The notes under the pieces: generated by a model
What the model saw: the letters and a program-made list of their open reading frames with translations, nothing else
The model's database searches: none
What the model was told of the DNA's origin: nothing
Shown: piece by piece, positions 1 to 8,567 of the stretch
Numbering within the stretch: position 1 is the stretch's first letter
How the letters are laid out: the number at the start of each line of letters is the position of its first letter
Source of the DNA: Actinomycetes bacterium
GTDB taxonomy: Bacteria; Actinomycetota; Coriobacteriia; Coriobacteriales; JAEZXW01
Direction: 5' to 3'
Assembly: GCA_023419515.1 (NCBI GenBank)
Contig: JAEZXW010000042.1
Span: 1 to 12,012 of the forward strand
DNA length: 12,012 nt
Translations under genes and position numbers: made by a program

Positions 1-607
1 CGGTACGCCCGTGCACAGCAAGCATGTCAACGCCGGCATGTTCTAGTACTTGGGCAAACTCAACGCCACAAAGATTATTGTCAGAAAGCCCGATACGCAT
101 TTTTGCGGTCACAGGCACATCGAGCGCTGCTTTGAGTGATCGAATAATTGATGCCGCCTGATCTGGCTCTTTCATGAGCGCTGAACCATCTCCGTTTTTA
201 ATGATCTTTCGTACGGGGCACGCCATATTAACGTCAATGAGCTCAAGGCGATCCCCCAGATACTCAGCAATCATCACGGCGCCGCGCGTCATCTCGTCAG
301 GGTCATGGCCAAAGATCTGCACGGCAAAGGTTGATTCAGTTTCATGTGGATTGACGAGATCCCAGGTCTTTTGTGAGCGATAGGACACTGCCGCCATTGA
401 AAGCATCTCGGAGTAGGTCATCTGAGCGCCAAATTCTCGGGCAATAGCTCGGTATGAGCGATCAGTCACACCTGCCATTGGCGCCATCACAACCACTGGC
501 TGCGAAAAATCACGAGCACGAATCATCTGTGCAAGTGTTGGCTCGGCAGGAGAACTCAGTGCCTCTCTAAAGCTCCGAGGCGGAATCCTGTCCTTGCCGG
601 TGCGCAT
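1..607 (-). CDS. dus: tRNA-dihydrouridine synthase, 3' end beyond window
   Basis: About 202 codons read from an ATG at 607 down to the window edge, so the C-terminal part is missing. The enzyme is an FMN-dependent reductase of uridines in the tRNA D-loop. Motifs seen are APMAGVTD (residues 42-49, FMN-binding strand of the TIM barrel), VNMACP with the expected catalytic Cys at about residue 130, the KNGDGSAL segment, TAKMRIG, and VHGRT at the edge. These fit the DusB/bacterial Dus family. Alanine replaces the commoner glycine in the NM(G)CP motif. The start is uncertain: only a weak AGACGGG-like Shine-Dalgarno precedes 607, and an in-frame TTG lies 21 bases further upstream. It begins 13 bases after the lepA stop on the same strand, so co-transcription with lepA is likely. 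Confidence 0.95.
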   Translation of the reverse strand, partial: MRTGKDRIPPRSFREALSSPAEPTLAQMIRARDFSQPVVVMAPMAGVTDRSYRAIAREFGAQMTYSEMLSMAAVSYRSQKTWDLVNPHETESTFAVQIFGHDPDEMTRGAVMIAEYLGDRLELIDVNMACPVRKIIKNGDGSALMKEPDQAASIIRSLKAALDVPVTAKMRIGLSDNNLCGVEFAQVLEHAGVDMLAVHGRT

Positions 608-620
608 GCCCGTCTGTAAA

Positions 621-2435
621 TTAATCAACCGTCAACACCGCCATGAATGCCTCTTGTGGCACCTCCACATTACCGATTGCCTTCATGCGCTTTTTGCCCT
701 CTTTTTGCTTTTCGAGCAGCTTGCGCTTACGGGTAATGTCACCACCGTAGCACTTGGCCAGCACGTCTTTGCGCTTTGCTTTGACAGTTTCACGAGCGAT
801 AATGCGCCCGCCGATCGCCGCCTGAATGGCAACTTCAAACATCTGGCGTGGAATGATCTCTTTGAGCTTTTGGCACAGCGTCTTGCCACGCGGATAGGCT
901 TTATCGCGGTGGATGATGAACGAGAGCGCATCGATTGTTGAACCAGCAAGCATGATATCAAGCTTGACAAGATTACTTTCCTGATAGCCTGACATCTCAT
1001 AGTCAAGGCTTGCATATCCTTTAGTACGACTCTTAAGCTGGTCAAAATAATCCATGATGAGCTCAGAAAGTGGCATCTTCCAGTGCATCTCAACGCTCGT
1101 TGGAGTGAGGTATTGCATGTCGAGAAATTCACCGCGATGCTCGACCGTCAAGTCCATGACGGCACCCACGTAGTCGGGTGGTACGATGACCTTGACCGAC
1201 AAAAACGGCTCCTCAAGTGAAACAAAGGTGTCAGGACCTGGCATCTCCTCGGGGTTCCTAAACCAGATCTCCTCGTCCGACTTCATGAGTGCGCGATACT
1301 CAACTGAAGGTGCAGTTGCAAGTAGGTCGAGGTCAAACTCGCGCTCAAGACGCTCTTTGATGACTTCCATGTGCAACAGTCCCAAAAAGCCAACGCGAAA
1401 ACCAAAGCCGAGTGCCTGGCTCGTTTCTGGCTCGTAGGTAATAGCAGGATCGTTGAGATGAAGCTTATCAAGGGCATCGCGCAGATCGGGATACTGGTTT
1501 GAATCAATCGGGAACAAACCGGTGTAGACCATTGGCTTGACGTCACGGTATCCCGGCAGCGGCTGAGCGCAGGGATTTTGCGCATGCGTGAGGGTATCGC
1601 CAACGCGAACAAGCTCAGGATCTTTAAGCCCAGTCACCACATAGCCAACCTCACCCACACTCAGTGATCCAACTGGTGTTTCTGCGGGGCGACGAATGCC
1701 GATCTCCTCGACGTTAAACTGTTGATTATGCTGCATGAGCAAGACGCGTTCGCCTTTTTTGATCGTACCCTGAACAATACGCACAAGTGCGATGACACCG
1801 CGATAACCGTCGTACCACGAGTCAAAAATGAGCGCCTGAAGCGGAGCATCCTTATCACCTTGAGGAGCAGGAACGAGGTAGACGATTGACTCCAACAGAT
1901 CATGCACGCCCTCACCCGTTTTGGCTGAGATACTCACGCAGTCCTGACGAGGAATAGCGAATCCTTCCTCGATCTCCTCTTTAACGCGATCAGGTTCAGC
2001 AGAAGGAAGGTCGATCTTATTAACCGCTGGCACGATCTCAAGGTCATTTCCAAGCGCAAGCAGGGCGTTTGATACAGTCTGCGCTTCAACACCCTGGGTC
2101 GCATCGGTTACGAGCACCGCACCCTCACAGGCTGCGAGTGAGCGGCTCACCTCGTAGGTAAAGTCAACATGACCAGGGGTATCAATGAGATTGAAGTGAT
2201 AGGTTTGGCCGTCATCGGCATCATATTGAACCCTGACAGCCTGACTTTTGATGGTAATGCCGCGCTCTCGCTCGATGTCCATCGAGTCTAAAAGTTGCGC
2301 CATCATATCGCGCTCAGAGACCGTCTTGGTTGACTCAAGAATGCGGTCTGCGAGTGTCGACTTGCCGTGATCGATATGGGCAATAATCGAAAAATTTCGG
2401 ATATATGTGGGATCAGTAGTAGACATAGCGAGCAT
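621..2435 (-). CDS. lepA: Elongation factor 4 (LepA), translational GTPase
   Basis: A 604-residue protein, the usual length for EF4, which acts on ribosomes to aid back-translocation or rescue of stalled elongation. All GTPase motifs are visible: AHIDHGKST (residues 19-27), RGITIKS (switch I), DTPGHVDF (switch II), NKIDLP and SAKTGEG. The EF4-specific C-terminus is also present (GGDITRKRKLLEKQKEGKKRM, split here as GGDITRKRK and LLEKQKEGKKRM). The ATG at 2435 is preferred because an AGGA lies 13 bases upstream and the protein then matches family length. An ATG at 2426 is possible, and the open frame extends to a GTG at 2492 whose extra 19 residues do not look like the family. It is divergent from rpsT and followed by dus. 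Confidence 0.97.
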   Translation of the reverse strand: MLAMSTTDPTYIRNFSIIAHIDHGKSTLADRILESTKTVSERDMMAQLLDSMDIERERGITIKSQAVRVQYDADDGQTYHFNLIDTPGHVDFTYEVSRSLAACEGAVLVTDATQGVEAQTVSNALLALGNDLEIVPAVNKIDLPSAEPDRVKEEIEEGFAIPRQDCVSISAKTGEGVHDLLESIVYLVPAPQGDKDAPLQALIFDSWYDGYRGVIALVRIVQGTIKKGERVLLMQHNQQFNVEEIGIRRPAETPVGSLSVGEVGYVVTGLKDPELVRVGDTLTHAQNPCAQPLPGYRDVKPMVYTGLFPIDSNQYPDLRDALDKLHLNDPAITYEPETSQALGFGFRVGFLGLLHMEVIKERLEREFDLDLLATAPSVEYRALMKSDEEIWFRNPEEMPGPDTFVSLEEPFLSVKVIVPPDYVGAVMDLTVEHRGEFLDMQYLTPTSVEMHWKMPLSELIMDYFDQLKSRTKGYASLDYEMSGYQESNLVKLDIMLAGSTIDALSFIIHRDKAYPRGKTLCQKLKEIIPRQMFEVAIQAAIGGRIIARETVKAKRKDVLAKCYGGDITRKRKLLEKQKEGKKRMKAIGNVEVPQEAFMAVLTVD

Positions 2436-2477
2436 ATTAGGTGTTTTTTCCTGCAAGTTCAATGTGATCACTAAAGA

Positions 2478-2506
2478 TTGTGTGAAGAGCACGACATCTC
2501 AATATA
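2478..2506. promoter_or_regulatory. possible overlapping divergent promoters of lepA and rpsT
   Basis: On the plus strand TTGTGT (2478-2483 region) lies about 17 bases before AATATA (2501-2506), a candidate for rpsT. The same hexamer read on the minus strand is TATATT, a 5/6 match to a -10 box for lepA, but with no convincing -35. Matches are modest and this is only a reading by eye. Confidence 0.25.
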
Positions 2507-2605
2507 CCTGCTGGTCTTTAGCAAAAAATCATGGTAAATTATGCCGATACGTTTGCAGCCCCACTGCAGATGGATACGAGTTTGTTTTGAAAGGGAAGCA
2601 ACAAC

Positions 2606-2872
2606 GTGGCTAACATCAAGAGTCAAAAGAAGCGCAACATTACCAACGAGAAAAACCGCATGCGCAACAAGGCAGTGAAGTCCGAGCTTAAGACCGCCGT
2701 AAAGAAGGTTCATGTCGCAGCTCAGGCTCAGGATAAGGATCAGGCACTGAAGGCTGCCCAGGAGGCTGCTCGTCTTCTGGATAAGGCTGCTGGTAAGGGC
2801 ATCATCCACAAGAAACAGGCTGCTAACCGCAAGTCGGGCGTTCTTGCTGCTGTTAACAAGATCGAGGGCTAA
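2606..2872 (+). CDS. rpsT: 30S ribosomal protein S20
   Basis: An 88-residue, very Lys/Arg/Ala-rich protein beginning MANIKSQKKR and containing NRMRNKAVKSELKT and KGIIHKKQAANRKSG, all typical of bS20, which binds the 5' domain of 16S rRNA early in 30S assembly. It starts with GTG, and AAGGGAAG sits 8-15 bases upstream as the ribosome binding site. The leader holds a small hairpin (TGCAG at 2554-2558, loop CCCCA, CTGCA at 2564-2568). E. coli S20 also uses a non-AUG start and represses its own translation; whether that applies here is inference. The gene is monocistronic, with a strong terminator downstream. Confidence 0.98.
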   Translation: MANIKSQKKRNITNEKNRMRNKAVKSELKTAVKKVHVAAQAQDKDQALKAAQEAARLLDKAAGKGIIHKKQAANRKSGVLAAVNKIEG

Positions 2873-2934
2873 GCTCATCGGGATTTCTCTCAAGGATTTT
2901 TGATCCTCTGATCTTAAAGCGATCAAAACAACAC

Positions 2935-2997
2935 TCCCCTGTTGGATTTACTTTAACGATTATGCTGGCGGTAAGGTGACCAACGGGGGATTTTTTT
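2935..2997 (+). terminator. Rho-independent terminator of rpsT
   Basis: An 11-bp stem forms between TCCCCTGTTGG (2935-2945) and CCAACGGGGGA (2980-2990), with one G-U pair, followed at once by seven T residues (2991-2997). The 34-base loop is long, but TTAC (2948-2951) and GTAA (2971-2974) can extend pairing inside it. It separates rpsT from the phosphoesterase gene. Confidence 0.85.
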
Positions 2998-3145
2998 ATG
3001 TGCCGCTGTTTGGCTGGAGTTGTTCGTGAGACCTGATTGCTAAAGGCAGGTCACCTGATCTGATCATCTATGACGATTGCCTCGGGACTTTGCTGAGCGA
3101 GGTTTCGTTAAACGAGATATCACCCTGCGAGATACAAGGATTGTT

Positions 3146-4210
3146 ATGGCAACACGTATTTCTCGAAAAACTTTTCTCAAAGGCTGTGCTGCCATGACAG
3201 GCATCGCAATGGCAGTTAATGCTGCTGAGGCCCTGCGTGAGTTTTATTCCATTAAACTCACGAATTATGAGGTGAAGTTGCCAAACCTCCCCGTTGCCTT
3301 TGATGGATTTACAATCGCACACGTCTCTGATTTACATAACGCTCCACAGTTTGCGCCGAATGGTAATGATGGTGCAGTACTTGAGCTTGTGAAGTCGATG
3401 AATCCTCAGCTGATTGCACTTACCGGCGACTTGATCGACTCTCGTTATACTAATTATGAGATTGGTCTTGCTTATGCAGGCAAGCTTACCGAGGTAGCGC
3501 CTGTACTCTATGTGAGCGGCAATCACGAGCGCAGACCACGTCCTGATCAAGACCAAGATCTCTATGAGCTCATTGCACTTGGGCTGCCTGCGCCCGAGGA
3601 GACCACCTATTACGCTAAGCTTGCTCCAGCGCTTGCAGATCTCGGGGTGGTTTTGCTCGATGATAATGCGGTTGCGGTAGATGCGTCTGGCCAGGTGACA
3701 AGTCTGGATGACGTTGCTAATCTTGAAGGTTCTCGTGTGCTTGTGCAGGGCATCCGAGATTCCATCGGCTATTCACGTCCAGCCTATTATCAGCACCTCA
3801 CGAACCTTGCGAGGGCTACTCGTAATACGCTTAATGGGGCTGTTGCTCGTGCTGTAGATGAGACCGAGAACAACGACGCTCAAAACGTTGCAACAGCGAA
3901 TGATTTTGAGCTTCCGAGCATTTTACTTGCCCATCGACCCGAGCATTTTGAGGCGTATGTACGTGAGGGCTATAACCTCGTGCTTTCAGGTCATACCCAC
4001 GGCGGGCAGCTGTCGATTGCTGGATTGCAAGCGCTTTATGTGCCCAACCAGGGATTCTTTCCTCGATTTGATGCGGGCAAGTTTTTGTCAAAACATACGA
4101 CGATGATCATCTCCAAAGGCATTGGAACAAGTGTTTTGCCAGTGAGAATCGGTGCGATGCCTGAGGTGGTACGTGTGACGCTACGCGCTCCTGAGGCACA
4201 ATTGTCTTAA
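3146..4210 (+). CDS. Tat-like exported calcineurin-type metallophosphoesterase
   Basis: A 354-residue protein of the YkuE/YaeI-like metallophosphoesterase group. The two-metal active-site motifs occur in order: D62-x-H64 (HVSDLH), GDLID (94-98), GNHE (125-128), AHRPEHF, and GHTHGGQ (G282, H283, H285). The N-terminus reads SRKTFLKG followed by a hydrophobic Ala/Met-rich stretch. This is a twin-arginine type signal with Lys in place of the second Arg, suggesting export as a folded protein. The substrate cannot be read from the sequence; relatives hydrolyse phosphodiesters or UDP-lipid intermediates. The ATG at 3146 is chosen because CAAGGA ends five bases before it and the Tat motif then sits at the N-terminus. 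The frame also runs back to a TTG at 3077. A linker of about 60 residues between the GNHE and AHRPEHF regions looks lineage-specific. The leader region 2998-3145 contains a short GACCTG/CAGGTC inverted repeat of unknown meaning. The gene is convergent with holA. Confidence 0.93.
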   Translation: MATRISRKTFLKGCAAMTGIAMAVNAAEALREFYSIKLTNYEVKLPNLPVAFDGFTIAHVSDLHNAPQFAPNGNDGAVLELVKSMNPQLIALTGDLIDSRYTNYEIGLAYAGKLTEVAPVLYVSGNHERRPRPDQDQDLYELIALGLPAPEETTYYAKLAPALADLGVVLLDDNAVAVDASGQVTSLDDVANLEGSRVLVQGIRDSIGYSRPAYYQHLTNLARATRNTLNGAVARAVDETENNDAQNVATANDFELPSILLAHRPEHFEAYVREGYNLVLSGHTHGGQLSIAGLQALYVPNQGFFPRFDAGKFLSKHTTMIISKGIGTSVLPVRIGAMPEVVRVTLRAPEAQLS

Positions 4211-4216
4211 TTTTGT

Positions 4217-5191
4217 TTAATATGCAGCGAGATGCGATTTATCTTTTGCAAGCACGTCAATCAAGCTCGTCACAAAAATCGTTTCTTTGTCGGCTTCAGA
4301 CTTGAGTCGCACATCGCAGTTCGCCAAGATCTCAAGCGCTCTAATCAACTCTGACATTTTCCACTCACGTTGCCAGGCAAGATATTGTTTAATTTTCCAC
4401 GGCTGAATCTTAACTTCAGATCCAATTTGAGGCGTTTTACCTTGGTTGACGAGACATTTGATCGTGATGAGCAACCGTACTTCGCGTGCCAGCCAAAAAA
4501 TCAACCCAACCGGATTGGCATCTTGCATTTGCTGATAAACCTGCAGAGTAAGCACTTGGTTGCGTGCACAAAAAGCATCAGTGAAATCCCAAGGCTTGAC
4601 CTCGGCTATGCGAGCTACAAGGCGACGCACGTCCTCATGGGTGATGCTCTGGCGCGGCCCAACCGCATCAGCAAGTTTCTTAAGCTCAGAGTTAAGTGCT
4701 AACGTCGATTGTCCTGTAAGTGAGATCAAAAGGCGTGCAGCATCATAGTCGATGAGCTTGCCGTGGGTGGTGGCAAGATCGCGGACGTAGTTTGGTAACT
4801 CCTTCATGCTGAGTGACTCACAGCTGATGACTGTTTTGCCTCCCAGTTTAGCGATAGCCTTATAGAGCTTGGTGTTTTTTGCGAGCTTTTCTGCCGTCAT
4901 TGCCAGAACAACACCGGGCGTTGGTTTTGCCAAATAATCGATGATGGCATCTTTAAGGGTAAGCGCGGCCTTATCAACATCAAAAAAGACAACAATGCGC
5001 AAGTTAGTCATCATGGGTGGGGTTTTAACGGCAACCAAAAACTCTTCGATGCTCGGCTGAGTCTGTGCATCAAACTGTTGGTAATTAAAGTCAAACGTCC
5101 CCTCATCAAGGTGTTTTTTAAGACGCTTTAAGGCCGTTTCTTTTTTGAGCTCATCATCACCGACAAGCAGATAGGCGCCGAGTAAATCCAT
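4217..5191 (-). CDS. holA: DNA polymerase III delta subunit
   Basis: A 324-residue protein matching HolA, the clamp-loader subunit that opens the beta sliding clamp. Seen are the N-terminal YLLVGDDELKKETALKRL segment, the divergent AAA+ core without a Walker A motif (VVFFDVDKAAL, then VVLAMTAEKLAKNTKLYK), and the helical collar domain near the C-terminus (PWDFTDAF, LIFWLAREVRLLI, PWKIKQYL). Length is normal for the family. The ATG at 5191 has ACAGGAC about 11 bases upstream. It follows comEC on the same strand with a 68-base gap; this comEA-comEC-holA order is common in Gram-positive bacteria. Its stop lies six bases from that of the opposite-strand phosphoesterase and no terminator hairpin fits between them. 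Confidence 0.95.
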   Translation of the reverse strand: MDLLGAYLLVGDDELKKETALKRLKKHLDEGTFDFNYQQFDAQTQPSIEEFLVAVKTPPMMTNLRIVVFFDVDKAALTLKDAIIDYLAKPTPGVVLAMTAEKLAKNTKLYKAIAKLGGKTVISCESLSMKELPNYVRDLATTHGKLIDYDAARLLISLTGQSTLALNSELKKLADAVGPRQSITHEDVRRLVARIAEVKPWDFTDAFCARNQVLTLQVYQQMQDANPVGLIFWLAREVRLLITIKCLVNQGKTPQIGSEVKIQPWKIKQYLAWQREWKMSELIRALEILANCDVRLKSEADKETIFVTSLIDVLAKDKSHLAAY

Positions 5192-5251
5192 GGTGCTATT
5201 TGTCCTGTGTCGCTGCGCTAAAACGTGATCATCTATTGTCTGAGTGTATCA

Positions 5252-5270
5252 CGGGCACCTCATGCGCCCG
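5252..5270 (-). other. hairpin over the comEC stop codon
   Basis: In the minus-strand transcript CGGGCGC and GTGCCCG can form a 7-bp stem with one G-U pair around a five-base loop. It spans the comEC stop. No U-tract follows, so this is not a standard intrinsic terminator. It could slow or protect the 3' end of comEC mRNA before holA. Confidence 0.4.
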
Positions 5271-7785
5271 ACTCATGTTGGACACTCGTCCAAAAATTTC
5301 CGCCTCGAAAATGAATGGTCACATCTCCCTGGATGTCTGTTCGATAAATAACGGCCCGCTGCTCTTGCAAGGCTGTCAAGGTCTCTTTATGAGGATGACC
5401 ATAACGATTCTTGCGACCGCACGAGATCAGAGCAATCTGAGGGCGCGTGATACTAAATTCCTCTGATGAAGCAGAATGTTTTGAGCCGTGATGCCCTACT
5501 TTGAGGATGTCGACCTTGCCGATTATTCCATCTTGTGCAAGTGGCAAGGTTTGGGGTGTCTCGGCATCTCCCGTGAAAAGAGTTGTTACTACCTTATTGC
5601 CTGTACCATGAGTCGCCTTGATGATGATCGAATCTGCATTTTTATCACCTCCGACGGGATGATTAGGAGCAAGCACCGTGAGTGTGAAATCGCCACATTC
5701 AAGCTGATCATAGGCCTTGAGCTCCTGAACTTGTGTTTTGATAAAGGGCGCTTCTTTGGCAAGGCATGCATCAAAACGCTCGCGTGAGCCATGTGGAATG
5801 TAGACAGTTGCAATGGGCGCTATCTGGGCGATTTCATCAATACCGCCAACGTGGTCATGATCAAAATGAGTGATGATGAGGGCATTGATGTGATGAATCT
5901 GATTACGCCTCAGGGCATCGGCGGTGAGCTCTCCTGGACCGGTGTCGATCAAAACAACCTGGTGTCCATCTCGCAAAGCAATGGCGTCTCCTTGGCCGAT
6001 ATCGAGCATGATGCAAGCATCGGGGCGCAAGAGCGGGATGATAAGATGCGCAGCAACGAAAAGCGTAACGACGATGGCAACACCCTGTTGAAGATATTGG
6101 TTCTTGAGCAGGGGTTTAAACTTGTCGAGGTAATACCAAAAGATCCAGAGTGCTGCTATGCCAATAATGAGGCAGATCGCGATAAATCCTCCCGATAGAT
6201 CGAGTCCAACTGCAGCCGCAGGAAGCAAGGCGGCATATTGTGCGCAAAGTATCATGATCTCACAGAGCTTAATGGCAATGTGCAAGATGCCCTCGCCCAC
6301 CAGGCAAAAGCCATCTGCAGCAACATGCAATGCAAAAGGGGGCGGTTCTTGGTGAAGTGTTGTCTGCCAGCCAATAACAGGGCTCAAGATGACCAGAGCA
6401 CTCATTCCCAGCACCAAGATCACGCTCAAAAGTGGCACAGCAATGAGATTGACTAGTGGTGCTACCAGAGAAACTAAGCCAAAGACTCCAGCCGTTATAG
6501 GCAAGGTAGCAAGCTGTGCTGCACAGGTGAGTATGAGTAGTTCTTTGATGGTACGTGGAATACGTCGAATGCCCGGGATGTGCTCGGCAAGCAGTAACGC
6601 TGGTTTTGTTAAGGTGATGATGCCAAAGACACTCGTTGCTGAAAGGAGAAATCCGAGGTTTTCAATAAGGCTGGGGTTCGTGATGACAAGCGCTGAACTG
6701 ACAACCGCGAGGGCATTCATGGCATGGTAACGCCGATGTGTCCAGCGTGCGCCCAAGAGGACACTGAGCATGAAACCTGCCCGCAGTGCTGAAGGGTGTA
6801 ACGCCGTAAAGATGACATAAACAGCGCAGATGAGGGCAAGTACAACCTGGGCAGTACGAAACCCAAATCGGCTACGATCTATGAGTTGACCTGCCATACT
6901 CATGATGATGGCGAGGTGGGTACCTGAAACTGCGAGGATGTGGCTCAAACCGCAGGTAGCAAAAATCGAATTGACGCCCGTTGGCTTGAGTGCGCTCGTG
7001 TATCCGCAGAGCATGGCAGCAAGAGTCGCCTGAGCGCTTGTTGCAAAGGGATCGATGATGCCGATGAGCTGATGACGAAATTCGCCGATTGTTTGCAGGC
7101 ATTGGATACCGATAACCCTAAGCACATCAGAAGCAGTGTGCATCTCAAAGCTGCATACCCCTCCAGCCCCAATGAACGTAACCTTTGTTGCACGAAGCTG
7201 AAGTTCTCCGGTGTTTTTGCTTGGCACAAACGTACCAGTCAGCTTAACCAGTCGATGAGCGGAAGCGCTTATGGGATCAATTTCCCCTTGCCTCGTTTGA
7301 TCCATGAGTGCGGTGATCTGAGTAGTACGACAGAGCACTGCTTGTTCACCTGACAAGTCACGATAGATGCCGATCACCGTCACCTCGCTGCGCAGTCTGC
7401 CATGAGTCGCACGTGGGTCATCGGCAATGAGTGCAAGATAGGCTTTGACTGGCTGTGCTTGCAGTTCTTGGACGGCACGCTCTTTCATCGCAAGCTGATT
7501 AATGGCAAGAGCAAAGCAGAGCATCCCTGCAATGCATGACATCACGAGTACAGCAAGTCCCTGACAATGAGCTCGATGGAGGCAGAAGAGAGCAACAGTC
7601 ATGACAATCAAGGCAAGCACGAGCCCACCAAGCAGCCATGACAGATGACCGGTATCTATCCACCTCTGCTCCCAAACACGATGTGCCAGAAATGCTCCGC
7701 AGCAAAGCGCTAAACACGGAAAGAAAAGTAGCGGGATGCTCGGGCGTTCGACCTTATCCATCAGCACGCCATCGTGTCTGGTCAT
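5260..7785 (-). CDS. comEC: DNA uptake channel ComEC with metallo-hydrolase domain
   Basis: An 841-residue integral membrane protein with the full three-part ComEC layout. First comes an N-terminal membrane-anchored domain (about residues 15-250, DUF4131-like). The Competence core follows, with many hydrophobic segments (about 250-560) and the signature LAVSGTHLAI near residue 290. Last is a C-terminal metallo-beta-lactamase-type domain: MLDIGQGDA, HFDHDHVGG (H640, D642, H643, D644, H645), LFTGDAE, KVGHHGSKHS and the ISCGRKNRYGHPH end. ComEC passes single-stranded DNA across the membrane in transformation; the C-terminal domain is proposed to degrade the non-entering strand. The metal ligands are intact, so the gene looks functional. 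The ATG at 7785 lies 21 bases after the comEA stop with a weak GGTGAG ribosome site. An ATG at 7761 is an alternative. Confidence 0.96.
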   Translation of the reverse strand: MTRHDGVLMDKVERPSIPLLFFPCLALCCGAFLAHRVWEQRWIDTGHLSWLLGGLVLALIVMTVALFCLHRAHCQGLAVLVMSCIAGMLCFALAINQLAMKERAVQELQAQPVKAYLALIADDPRATHGRLRSEVTVIGIYRDLSGEQAVLCRTTQITALMDQTRQGEIDPISASAHRLVKLTGTFVPSKNTGELQLRATKVTFIGAGGVCSFEMHTASDVLRVIGIQCLQTIGEFRHQLIGIIDPFATSAQATLAAMLCGYTSALKPTGVNSIFATCGLSHILAVSGTHLAIIMSMAGQLIDRSRFGFRTAQVVLALICAVYVIFTALHPSALRAGFMLSVLLGARWTHRRYHAMNALAVVSSALVITNPSLIENLGFLLSATSVFGIITLTKPALLLAEHIPGIRRIPRTIKELLILTCAAQLATLPITAGVFGLVSLVAPLVNLIAVPLLSVILVLGMSALVILSPVIGWQTTLHQEPPPFALHVAADGFCLVGEGILHIAIKLCEIMILCAQYAALLPAAAVGLDLSGGFIAICLIIGIAALWIFWYYLDKFKPLLKNQYLQQGVAIVVTLFVAAHLIIPLLRPDACIMLDIGQGDAIALRDGHQVVLIDTGPGELTADALRRNQIHHINALIITHFDHDHVGGIDEIAQIAPIATVYIPHGSRERFDACLAKEAPFIKTQVQELKAYDQLECGDFTLTVLAPNHPVGGDKNADSIIIKATHGTGNKVVTTLFTGDAETPQTLPLAQDGIIGKVDILKVGHHGSKHSASSEEFSITRPQIALISCGRKNRYGHPHKETLTALQEQRAVIYRTDIQGDVTIHFRGGNFWTSVQHESGA

Positions 7786-7806
7786 TATGCGCTCACCACA
7801 ACACGC

Positions 7807-8562
7807 TTAAACCCGTGCCTTGCTTTTTAGCTTCTCAATCTTTTTAGAGCCAAGTCCACTCACGCGATCTAAATCATCAACTGACCTAAACGGCCCATTT
7901 TGCGTGCGCTCATCGATGATCTTTTGGGCAGTAGCAGGTCCTACCCCAGGAAGCGCCGTGAGTTCTTCCACATTTGCCTTGTTGATGTTGATAGTTTGCT
8001 CACCAGAAGGCGCACCAGAGCCACTTGACACGCCAGACCCTGCTCTGCCTGAACTAACATGCACCTGATCAACCGCACCACCCTGAGGCGGTACCACGAT
8101 ATGCATGCCATCACTGACCTGCTCTGCAAGGTTCAAAAGATGAGGGTCGGCGTTTTCGGTTGGTCCGCCAGCACTGGTCAAGGCATCCTGAATACGACTG
8201 GTGGCACTCAAGTAATAGACTCCAGGGTTAACAACTTCTCCCGCCACGTGCACCGCTAACTGCTCGAATGCTTGAGGGTCTGCTCCAGTTGCGATATTCT
8301 CTGCTTGATCAGTGCCAGATTTGCTGGCCTTGCTTGTATCAGCGCTTTGTGTCTGAAGAGATTCTGACCCAGCTTGGTAGAGCTTAGTACGCGTGGGATT
8401 TAAGGGTTTGATCAGCAAAAAACTCGTATAGATAACAAATCCGAGCACCATGCAACCCAGTAAAATGAGTGTGATTAGAGTTTGGCGTGAGATGCCTGTG
8501 AGTCGTGCGTGTTCACGCAAGCGATGCCAAGGAGACTTGTCTTTGTATTGCAGCTCATGCAT
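7807..8562 (-). CDS. comEA: competence DNA receptor ComEA
   Basis: The preferred reading gives 251 residues. Order: short basic cytoplasmic N-terminus, one membrane helix (about 29-50), a Ser/Thr-rich linker, an SLBB domain (about 103-162, VAGEVVNPGVYYL, AGGPTENAD), a Gly/Ser linker, and a C-terminal helix-hairpin-helix DNA-binding domain (about 190-251, ININKANVEELTALPGVG, then RVSGLGSKKIEKLK). This is the ComEA architecture: a surface double-stranded DNA receptor that hands DNA to ComEC. The open frame extends to an ATG at 8613, giving 268 residues. I prefer 8562 because a GAGAG lies seven bases upstream, whereas 8613 has no ribosome site and overlaps a promoter-like AATAAT. Protein family and stop are certain; the start is about 55:45. 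Confidence 0.93.
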   Translation of the reverse strand: MHELQYKDKSPWHRLREHARLTGISRQTLITLILLGCMVLGFVIYTSFLLIKPLNPTRTKLYQAGSESLQTQSADTSKASKSGTDQAENIATGADPQAFEQLAVHVAGEVVNPGVYYLSATSRIQDALTSAGGPTENADPHLLNLAEQVSDGMHIVVPPQGGAVDQVHVSSGRAGSGVSSGSGAPSGEQTININKANVEELTALPGVGPATAQKIIDERTQNGPFRSVDDLDRVSGLGSKKIEKLKSKARV

Positions 8563-8567
8563 GGATC

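Noticed and set aside
3026..3054. GACCTG/CAGGTC inverted repeat ahead of the phosphoesterase gene as a terminator or riboswitch.
   Set aside because: Short stem, no U-tract, and no recognisable aptamer; too weak to call.
5488..7353. Several plus-strand open frames opposite comEC.
   Set aside because: They are shadows of a well-supported gene: no ribosome sites, no recognisable domains, mutually overlapping.
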